Part shown: positions 19,214 through 26,219 of the stretch, one piece after another
How the letters are laid out: every line of letters starts with the position of its first letter
Position numbering within the stretch: position 1 is the first letter of the stretch
Assembly: GCA_000969725.1 (NCBI GenBank)
Contig: JXSR01S007780.1
Source of the DNA: Ophiothrix spiculata
Lineage: Eukaryota; Echinodermata; Ophiuroidea; Amphilepidida; Ophiotrichidae
Reading direction: 5' to 3' (one strand)
Length of the DNA: 26,219 nt
Made by a program: the position numbers and the translations under genes
Notes under the pieces: model-generated
Database searches by the model: none
Seen by the model: only the letters and a program-made list of their open reading frames with translations
What the model was told of the DNA's origin: nothing

Positions 19214-19689
19214 GATACAACAATTGCACAAAATAAATATCATAATATAAAGATAACATATCAACACAAAATATTAAAAAATACATAGCACATATAAAAA
19301 TGGATAACAGAAATTGAAAAATATATATATATATAAATTCTTTAAACATATGTAATGTAAACTTGAAGTCGAGTTTATAAAAACAATTGTTACAAGAATG
19401 CATTAAAATGAAGGTGAATAAATGAAGTCAACATTTAAAAGCAAGATGATCCATAAAACACATTATATAACTTGATTAAGAGATATAGTATATTTACAAT
19501 TTCATACTTAGTTTGTAATATTTACCCGTTTTTGCAGAATCCCAATCGGTCAAGGCAGTGCTATAAAATTGGGATTTTCAGAGGAAAATAATGATCTTAA
19601 ATATTGTTTCGGGGCAAATATGCTCATATTTCAGCTAAAACGTAATGCTTCATTTCAAAACAAGGTCATCTAAAAGAATCTTACTTAGA

Positions 19690-19697
19690 TGACGTCA
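19690..19697. promoter_or_regulatory. CRE palindrome TGACGTCA
   Basis: A second perfect TGACGTCA just outside the 19721 inverted-repeat element. There is no gene context. Confidence 0.2.
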
Positions 19698-19720
19698 AGC
19701 AATCCCAGTGTAACTATTTA

Positions 19721-20271
19721 TCTACCCAGGGAGGGGGTTGTTGCAACCCCAACCCTAAACTTTTAGAACAGAACCCCTTATGAACTTGGTTTTGCTATCA
19801 ATAAATAAATATTGTCTTTCCCTATCCAATGATACCAAGATCACAAAAATCGACCGAGGCGTTACGTAATTAGGACGTCATATAGTTCATCCGGATCAGA
19901 AAATCGTGATTTTGGCAAAAATGGTCACCACATCAAAATATTGGCTATAAAGGTTCTAAACAACGGATTTTCGTAGGGATTTTGCTGATAAAGAAGAAAA
20001 ATGATAATTCTAACATGCCTTGCAAGTTTCATCTCATAGCATGCATATATTTTTCAAAATGGCGGCTTCCGGGGCTTCACCAATCCCTTCCCCTCTCACA
20101 CCCACACTTTGACGGTCTACCCTAACCCCATCTTAGGTGGTCCCCCTGCCCAATTTTTGTTATCAAAATGACCAAACTGAATAAAAGAGAAAACATAAAT
20201 ACGTAAGGTCGGTTGCTTTTGCATTTTTTTTTTTGGGGGGGGGGGTACAACTACCCCCTCCCCTGGGTAGA
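19721..20271. mobile_element. Inverted-repeat element with TCTACCCAGGGAGGGGG ends
   Basis: Left end TCTACCCAGGGAGGGGGTTG (then TTGCAACCCC); right end, reversed, TCTACCCAGGGGAGGGGGTA (then GTTGTACCCC). The roughly 28-bp terminal repeats differ by a few positions. The interior contains a YY1/ETS-like motif (20055-20072), CCCTAACCCC stretches and, next to the right end, T11 followed by G11 (20224-20245). No convincing target duplication. Superfamily unknown. Confidence 0.6.
20055..20072. promoter_or_regulatory. YY1 site overlapping an ETS-type CTTCCGG
   Basis: CAAAATGGCGGCTTCCGG combines the YY1 consensus (CAAAATGGCGGC) with CTTCCGG (ETS), a pairing frequent at metazoan promoters, and CCAAT follows at 20079. 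It lies inside the 19721-20271 element, so it may be transposon-borne. No adjacent gene was found. Confidence 0.25.
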
Positions 20272-20280
20272 CGAGAGTTA

Positions 20281-21595
20281 ATAGGTTATACATCTCAATT
20301 CGTGTCTCTTACTATTACACCATGTCGCTCATTCAAAGAATTATTCAGAAAGCAGAAAGTTACAAGCATGCAAACACTAGTTCTCTTTATCCCGGCTAAT
20401 GGAGAATGAGAAGCCTTCACGTTGTTGGTAGGGCCTAAACTCTATACATAAACAATACGTACGAGATGCATACTTACTGTTATATGCAAATATGAGAGGT
20501 TGGTGTGATAGATAAACGTAATAATTGCGAGCTAACATGATAAAGAGTGAACTAAATTTCCACTATTAGTTATACTAAAACCAATTATCTTTTTATGAAT
20601 GAAAAAAAAAACATAAATAAATAGTGACGAACATTGATAATGTTGATTGAAATGTTGGGGTGAATATGTTATGTATTCGAGGTCAACATGACCCTTGTGT
20701 GATCCCTGTATAACCCACCACTAGATCAATTTTTAAAAAGGACGACTTTAGATTAAAGCCATGTAATATATAAATGACTGGAAAATCAATTTCCTGTCAA
20801 TTATAAGATGTAGATTAAGTTTCATCCTTTTGGAAGACGACAATGTAATCGCATTTGAAGGCATTAAGTCAACAGCAAACGTATCTAGATTAAGATATTC
20901 TAAATGGTGAGGCTGTTTGAAGTGAAGACAGATTTTTTATATCTGTGAAAATATCTTTTCGCATGGATTGACGAAAACTAATCGCACACGCACGACTCGT
21001 CCTCGTTTAATCTATAAAGTATTGACTGTTTTAGTACCTATATTACATTGTATCCGTTTAAAATTAGTATTCGTAAAAGTTTACTTGCAAATTGATTATT
21101 CGGTCAAACGCCATTGTAATCTTTATGTTTTAGATTTCACTTTGCGGATTCAAGTCTACGCAGTTGACGTTACCGTGATTCTTATAGAAACCATTTCTCT
21201 TTTCATGATTAAAAATGTATATAAATCTGATTCCCACTTTTCAGATTCTTCTAAATCTATTGTTCCCTGTAGTATTAACCTCTTACCAAACAGTTTGATT
21301 AGTCTTTTAAACAATTAGTCCACAAGAAGAAGGGTTAATTATTATTTTCTCACGTAAATGACCGTTTGTTATACATAGTCATAAAATTATCATGTTAAGT
21401 GACCAATAGCAAATTTAACCATCATTTTGCTAAATGTTAGACCCAAACTGACGTGCTGTCCCGTCAACATTGACATTTTATTGGATTTAATGAGATCGTT
21501 ATCTTATTTGATCTAATGAAATGTCAATTTTGCTTCAAAACGATCATGATAAAATCTCAAAACGCATTTCCCACTTCAGTGGCAATGAAGGAGTG
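20281..21595. other. Intergenic, no gene seen
   Basis: The longest ungapped plus-strand frame of the window (20968-21318, 116 codons) lies here. It opens with TTG rather than ATG, has no internal ATG until late, and I recognise no motif in it, so I do not call it a gene. Confidence 0.45.
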
Positions 21596-21603
21596 GGGGT
21601 GGG

Positions 21604-21947
21604 CAGGCCCGTAGCCAGGGGGGGGGGGGGGGGGGGGGGGGTGCGGTGGGGGCGTCGCATCCCCCAAATTTGACAATGTACAAAAAAGGTCCACAAAAAT
21701 TCCCTAAATACCTACCAAAAGAACACCTAGAGCACCAAAAACACGTAAATGGAACGTCATTTCATACTAAAATACTTTCAAAATGCTTGAAAAACTACTG
21801 AAAACCTTTTTTTCCCTTTTTTTTGCTTGTCACTTTGTCTAAACCACTAAAATTAGTTTTGGGTCGACCAAAACGAAAATGTTCCTCCAAAAGGTCGACT
21901 TTTTGAAAATCCGCACCCCCCTTGAAAAAATCCTGGCTACGGGCCTG
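21604..21947. mobile_element. hAT-type MITE with CAGGCCCGTAGCCAGG ends and 8-bp TSD
   Basis: A 344-bp element. Left end CAGGCCCGTAGCCAGG, right end CCTGGCTACGGGCCTG, an exact 16-bp inverted repeat. It is flanked by an identical 8-bp GGGGTGGG at 21596-21603 and 21948-21955, the hAT signature. Internal G24 run at 21618-21641. A GTCGACC/GGTCGAC pair (about 21862 and 21892) makes an internal hairpin. No coding capacity. The inner part of the tip (CGTAGCCAGG) is shared with the 9559-9858 element. Confidence 0.85.
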
Positions 21948-21955
21948 GGGGTGGG

Positions 21956-22329
21956 AGTGGGGGATAAACTCCTAACCCTCCTAAATCGCATGTTACTCGT
22001 GTCTGCTAAAATCTAGTATCTAACATTTTTGAATAGTTCTTTAAAGGCATACTTTGCAAGAATCTCTAAAAGTTATTTTCAAAACTATATACTTCTGTAT
22101 AGAATCATACACTAGCTGCAATTATGACTTCGGTTAAAACGGCGCTGTCATTATCATCATAGCAACCTTTCAAAGATTCTTAACAATATTTTTTGCATTT
22201 CATTGTTTGGACCCCTTTGATTAGTTTACTTTAACTGAGAAACAATTCAAGTAAAAGAATGTATCTTTTATAAATGGAAAGACAAAAAGAAATCTGTAAA
22301 CAAATATTAAATGCTTCAGACATCTTAAT
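21956..22329. other. Spacer upstream of duplicated unit 2
   Basis: AT-rich with no gene recognised. An ATG at 22274 opens an 86-codon frame that runs into unit 2. Confidence 0.4.
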
Positions 22330-23560
22330 AAGATCAGCCAATGCGTTAGTTTCACTTTTTAAGTTGTCAGCCAGCAGCCGTAGCTGTAGACATGCCAACG
22401 GCTTGAGCATGGTACTAATGACATCAACAAGTCGCACTTCAAGTCAAAATAGTTACAGGTTGTTAAATAATCTATTAAAAAGAGGGAACTTAATCAAGAA
22501 AAAAATAACAACTGATAGGACGACTTTTTGTTGATAGACATATGACAAGAGCGAACAAAAGTGCAAGGACTAGTTGTTTAAAAGGGTCTACTGCTACATT
22601 GTATATTGGCTTCCATTCGAGCGCATACAATTTCCTTTTTTTTCTGCCCATGCCATGCCTTGATTCGTATTTTCTCTATTATTCATAGCAAACAAATTCT
22701 TAGTGTTTCTAAATAGCCTCTTTCATTTTTTCCTGTATTTTCGTCAATTTATATTATATTTCTTAACATTGCTGGTTTAGGTTTTTTTTAATTTTTAATA
22801 TCCCTACTCTCTTTCCCCTTTTTAGTCAATCTTTTGATAAAATTTATATTAAAAATAATATGATTTCTATAAATCGTAAATCGCATACATTCATTACATT
22901 GTTCGTACGATTAATGCAACAGTAACACAAATTGTGAATGAAGTTAAGAAATAAAGAACGCTTGATTTTGATGAAATATCATAAGATACAGAGATACAAA
23001 TTGTCTCTGTAAAAAGCCTACATGTCTTTATTATCTGTATGATTCAAATTAATCAAGACAGAACTTGAAAATGCTTTTTTAGATTTTACTTGTTCTTTTC
23101 GAAAGATCGTGGTCATTTTATGGGATTAAATCAGAGAATAGTTTCATTTGAAATATAAATGTTTTACCAGAAGTCTTCAAAATTAGTTTGAGAGCGGAAA
23201 TCAAGTATTTAAAGTTGTTACAAAAGGAAATCAATTAGTTTAAAAATAGCTTCAGATTTCTGAAGTTACAAATTACGTCGTATAGCTTTTTTTAAGTGAA
23301 AACAAAGCAGAAAGTGTGTGATTCTGTAATATTCAATGTAGGAGCTGTCCACTCCAATAGTAAGAGTTCAATATTCTCACCAACAATGCCCCACTCGAGA
23401 CTGACCTGCATCTACTACATTGTATCACACTGGTTCTTCGATTGACATTGCTTACCTAATCATATTTGCAACGATCTCTGATTTAATGTCTTCAAAACCC
23501 AAGAAACATTTAGTTCAATGACCGATTATGATCGTTTATCCTGTCCTTCGTTTTTTTGAA
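22330..23560 (+). repeat. Duplicated block, unit 2
   Basis: Landmarks in the same order as unit 1: ATCAGCCAATGCG, AGACATGCCAACGGCTTGAG, ACTAATGACATCAAC, GTCGCACTTCAAGTCA, CTATTAAAAAG, ATAGACATATGACAAGA, CTACTGCTACATTG, GGCTTCCATTCGAGCGCATA, TTTCTGCCCATGCCATGCCT, ATAGCAAACAAATTC, and, after about 800 bases, CAAAACCCAAGAAAC and GATCGTTTATCCTGTCC. A plus-strand frame (22274-22534) and a minus-strand frame (22231-22437) both cross the left part. Neither is conserved as a clear frame in all units, so coding is not supported. Confidence 0.8.
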
Positions 23561-23569
23561 ATATCTATG

Positions 23570-23593
23570 CAACAACAACAACAACAACAACAA
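23570..23593 (+). repeat. (CAA)8 microsatellite
   Basis: Eight CAA units followed by CAG, between units 2 and 3. Further CAA-rich tracts occur near 7040 and 10351. Confidence 0.9.
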
Positions 23594-23784
23594 CAGGTAT
23601 TTAGGACGCTATTAAACAATGTAACATTTCGCTGTTTTAAGAGTAACGTTGATTTTTACTGACTATCAACTAATAATAAAGTAAAAACTTGTGTTATTTT
23701 CTAATTTAAAAAGGGCAAAACGAGGACGCAAAATATACTTCCAAAACCCGTTAATAATAGCATAAATCAATGTATTCGCCTCAA

Positions 23785-24600
23785 TATTAGAATTTGCCAG
23801 CTTTACAGACATGCTAACGGCTTGAACATGACATTAATGGCATCAGTATGTCGCACTTCAAGTCAGAATGGCAACATGTTGTTAGATGATTGATTCAAAG
23901 TGGATAGGCTTAATCAAGAATATTAAATGTATATTATAGTATCAACTTATGGAACGAATCTTTTGTAGATAAAGAGGCAAAAACAACATAGGACATATGT
24001 GACCGTCCATCCAAAAACAACCGTAAACGCAGTCTCTTGTCATTTTCACTTTTTTAAATATTTGCAAAGATCAAGTTATAGGGATTAAAATGACACCACA
24101 ATGAACTTTACATGATTTCCATAAGTCAGGTTTATGGTCTGTAAGTAAAATGTATGTCTGAGATAAACGCGTTCAAATATCAGTAAGCCCTAACTTTTCT
24201 ATTGATTGTCTTCAAAATAATATTTATATCTGATATTTTTGACCATTTACTTGTAATGAAACTTTGCTATTGTTTTAAAGTAAATCAATATCGACAAATT
24301 ACAACCTTGACATGTATTTTTACCCGTACATGTAGCGCAAAATAAGTTTGCTGCATTTACGGCCCATATGGACTGGACGATCACATATTACAAGATCAGC
24401 CAGCACTACTTGTTGAAAATGTTAAGATTGAAGCTACATTGGGTTCCATTCGAGTGTAAGCACATTCCTAGCAAATTTCTACCCTTGCTTTGCCTAGATA
24501 TTTTCACGCGATAGCAAAATTTTATCCCATGTTTCTCTGTCAATCGATATTCTGGTCATAGCAAACAAATCCTATTATTTATGGCTAGCGCTCCCTTGAA
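23785..24600 (+). repeat. Duplicated block, unit 3 (split by a MITE)
   Basis: The left part (23785-23997) has TTGCCAGCT, GACATGCTAACGGCTTGAAC, ATTAATGGCATCAGTATGTC, GCACTTCAAGTCAGAATGG, GGCTTAATCAAGAA and AGGACA. A 388-bp transposon then intervenes. The right part (24386-24600) resumes with TTACAAGATCAGCCAGCACT, TTGTTGAAAATG, AAGCTACATTGGGTTCCATT, CGAGTG, TTGCCTAGATATTTTCA, TTTATCCCATGTTTCTCTGT, CAATCGATAT and CATAGCAAACAAATCCTATT, matching units 1, 1b and 2. Positions 24601-24905 beyond it hold only AT-rich spacer. Confidence 0.8.
23998..24385. mobile_element. 388-bp MITE with TGTGACCGTCCA ends, inserted in unit 3
   Basis: Left end TGTGACCGTCCATCC; right end, reversed, TGTGATCGTCCAGTCC, giving a 12-bp terminal repeat with one mismatch. 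TA duplications lie at 23996-23997 and 24386-24387 (ATAT with the terminal bases). The interior is AT-rich and non-coding. Removing it with one TA restores GACATATTACAAG, matching GACATATGACAAG of unit 2. The first five tip bases and the target resemble the TGTGAT family of this window, but the interior is unrelated. Confidence 0.85.
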
Positions 24601-24905
24601 TTTTGTTATTTTTTATAATTTTATTTTTTGGTTTCTAAACTATCAGTATGTGTTTTTCGAATTATGACAAAATTTATACAATAATGAGACATCTTAAATG
24701 AAAATCGGATTAAATATTTTTATCACATTTTAATTACAACACGACTCTATTCATTGTCCAGAAAAGTTGAGTAAACGACTAATACTACACTTACATAAAT
24801 AACAAGGTTAAATCTAAAGATTGCTTGAATTTTGTCATGAAAAACAACCTTAATGTACATATTGCTAATATATTTAAAACATTCTTGATTCTTATTTTCG
24901 ACATT

Positions 24906-25133
24906 TGTGATGACTCACCCCGAAAAGGGGAACTTTGCGACAGAACAGTTTTCGAGAAACGGATGAAAATAGGCAGCAAACAATTTAGAAAATAATAAGA
25001 ATTTTCAGCAGATTTTCTGTTGTAAAATTTGATCCCCTTGATCAATTTCAACAAGTAAGGGGTCATTTTAAAGCTTAGAAAAATGTTTAAACAGATGAAA
25101 TGATAAAAGCAAAATTGATATCATCTGCAAAGT
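24906..25133 (+). mobile_element. TGTGAT-family MITE, copy D (right end missing)
   Basis: Left end TGTGATGACTCACCCCGAAA followed by AGGGGAACTTTG, then the family interior (GAACAGTTTTCGAGAAACGG, TAGGCAGCAAA, CAGCAGATTTTCTGTTGTAA, GATCAATTTCAACAAGTAAG, GATATCATCTGCAAAGT). The sequence leaves the consensus right after CAAAGT at 25133, so the right terminal repeat is deleted. The left flank is TT rather than TA. The minus-strand frame across it is not a gene. Confidence 0.85.
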
Positions 25134-25765
25134 AAATTTACCCATATAATAATTTATTAATGTTGACTGGACTCAGTTGAGAACAAATATCCAGAAACGA
25201 ATTGAATATATTAAAAATATAATAATAAAGAGGCATTTATAAGACACACTTCAAATAGTGGTTTGAAAACACATTGTGTCATACAGTTTTAAAGACCACA
25301 TAAATTCAGGAAAATGCTACTTAATAACTTTTGCCTAAAATTAGTATTGATAAACGTAATTGACAGAATTAAAGAAATATTACATACATCATTTAATCAA
25401 AACTACAAGGGAAAATATATTACAGTATAATGAGAGGTAACGTTAAATCATTTAAGTGACAACAAGGCGCGGGGCGTACACATAAAACAGAACATACTAG
25501 ATTAAGCTCCCAAATATGTTAAAAACATAAGTATTGCACAGATAATGCACTTACCACTAATGCTATAATATATACCCTTGTTTCACCAAATGCTTAGGAC
25601 AAATTACAAACTACTGCATTATCAGGGTAATAGGGCATTTTACAAGAACAAGACCTGATAGATTAATACTTAGTTCACGAGGTGAAATGTGCGCAAATCA
25701 AGATTAAAGATTTCACATTTGAACTGAAGGCCTGTAGATTATATCTAACGATTTAATACCATCTG
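25134..25765. other. Intergenic, no gene seen
   Basis: AT-rich. A short CG-containing stretch (GGCGCGGGGCG near 25466-25476) is the only compositional change. Confidence 0.5.
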
Positions 25766-25849
25766 GTCTAGTTAGCTCAGTGGTAGAGCGTTCGTCTGGC
25801 AACCAGGAGGTCTCAGGTTCAAGTCATGGTCGAGGTTTGGGATTTTTTT
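25766..25849 (+). mobile_element. tRNA-derived SINE head (or tRNA pseudogene) with Pol III boxes
   Basis: The A box (TTAGCTCAGTGGTAGAG) and B box (GGTTCAAGTC, 25816-25825) are excellent and spaced as in a tRNA, and the D stem GCTC/GAGC pairs. The anticodon stem does not pair, the T stem has a mismatch, and the acceptor (GTCTAGT/TCGAGGT) has mismatches, so it is not a working tRNA. The anticodon position would read GGC but is unreliable. T7 at 25843-25849 could end a short Pol III transcript. A non-tRNA part (CCCCCGCGAGAGAAAAACAA...) follows to roughly 25925 and may be the SINE body. Confidence 0.6.
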
Positions 25850-26051
25850 CAAGTCTTGACCCCCGCGAGAGAAAAACAAGACCTTTCTGCTTTCTGACAC
25901 TATAGCTGGAGACCGGTCTTTTACGTTGTTTTATCTAAACTGTCAAAAATATAAATTCTGATGATGGGAAAATTATCCACATTTTTAAAATTTAGTTTTT
26001 AGGGCCCATACTCATGAAACACTGCTAACTCTTGTTGGTAACTTACCTATC

Positions 26052-26080
26052 GTCTACCTGTCAAATTTTGACAGGTAGAC
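26052..26080. repeat. Near-perfect 29-nt palindrome
   Basis: Arms GTCTACCTGTCAAA and TTTGACAGGTAGAC (14 bp each, exact) with a single T between. Flanking GTAAC/GTTAC extend the symmetry imperfectly. CTGTCA/TGACAG is a TALE-homeodomain-type half-site, but nothing else supports a regulatory role. It may be a transposon edge. Confidence 0.75.
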
Positions 26081-26088
26081 AAAAGGTT

Positions 26089-26212
26089 ACACTCTTAAAA
26101 AGAAAGGATCAAATTGATCCGATAAAGTATGAAATATGAGTTTACCCTTTTCGGATCAATTTTGATCCAAATTCTCCTCAAATTTGATTCTTTTCGGATC
26201 AAAAAAGAGTGT
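26089..26212. mobile_element. Small inverted-repeat element with GGATCAA palindromes
   Basis: Starts ACACTCTT (26089) and ends AAGAGTGT (26212), with possible GTT duplications on both sides. Inside, GGATCAAATTGATCC (26106-26120) and GGATCAATTTTGATCC (26153-26168) are palindromes and a third half-site CGGATCAA lies near the right tip. 124 bp, non-coding. The element almost reaches the window edge, so larger context is missing. Confidence 0.55.
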
Positions 26213-26219
26213 GTTTGAT

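Noticed and set aside
20968..21318. 116-codon plus-strand open frame
   Set aside because: Starts with TTG and has no early ATG. The composition is typical of AT-rich noise and no motif is recognised. It could only be an internal exon, for which there is no support.
22231..22437. Minus-strand frame (VDVIS.MLKPLACLQ) as a conserved exon of the duplicated units
   Set aside because: Unit 3 has an in-frame stop at the matching position and unit 1b has a 4-base shift, so conservation as coding is not supported.
25766..25837. Functional tRNA with GGC anticodon
   Set aside because: The anticodon stem does not pair, and the T and acceptor stems carry mismatches.
1..26219. CRISPR arrays, operons, prokaryotic genes, rRNA, snRNA or hammerhead ribozymes
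   Set aside because: I looked for repeat-spacer arrays, ribosome binding sites with long frames, U6/5S-like sequence and CTGATGA...GAAAC cores. None was found in a credible arrangement.

Overview
This window looks like AT-rich, gene-poor DNA from an invertebrate animal nucleus, probably a marine one, although I cannot name the species. The evidence is eukaryotic throughout. There is a nuclear tRNA-Trp gene with internal A and B boxes, and a tRNA-like SINE head. Many small DNA transposons (MITEs) carry readable target-site duplications, and there are CAA, AGAT and TTTA microsatellites, a degenerate piggyBac-like transposase piece and one assembly gap. No intact multi-exon protein gene can be recognised. 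Nearly all long open frames lack an ATG, sit inside repeats, or have the I/F/L/N/K-rich composition of random AT-rich DNA.

Layout. Positions 1-1,060 hold a piggyBac-like relic (350-619) and a foldback element (753-1054). Positions 2,080-3,800 are a strongly G-over-C block of nested tandem repeats (130-bp and 52-bp units, then GAGTCGATTT-like and AAAGAGTA-like repeats) with the tRNA-Trp gene in its middle on the minus strand. Positions 4,600-9,900 carry a series of MITEs: an inverted-repeat element, two members of a TGTGAT-ended family, a TTAA-flanked element and a CAGTGGCGTAGCC element. An N run at 11,343-11,807 is bracketed by the same 29 bases on both sides, which suggests an artefactual gap. 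Positions 13.2-15.9 kb hold a degenerate duplication, a third TGTGAT MITE, a short open frame that reads like a signal-peptide exon followed by a splice donor, and a few promoter-like motifs.

The most structured part is 17.3-24.6 kb. Four decayed copies of one roughly 0.3-1.3 kb sequence lie here in the same orientation, with other transposons between them. One copy is split by a 388-bp MITE whose empty target site can be read in its sister copies, so the order of events (duplication, then insertion) is visible. Positions 24.9-26.2 kb hold a right-truncated fourth TGTGAT MITE, the SINE-like tRNA head, a near-perfect 29-nt palindrome and a small GGATC-palindrome element at the window edge.

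No pathway or operon logic applies. The few possibly functional items are the tRNA-Trp gene, the candidate secreted-peptide exon at 14,187 and perhaps a minus-strand open segment at 16,050-16,226. The rest reads as transposon and repeat history.
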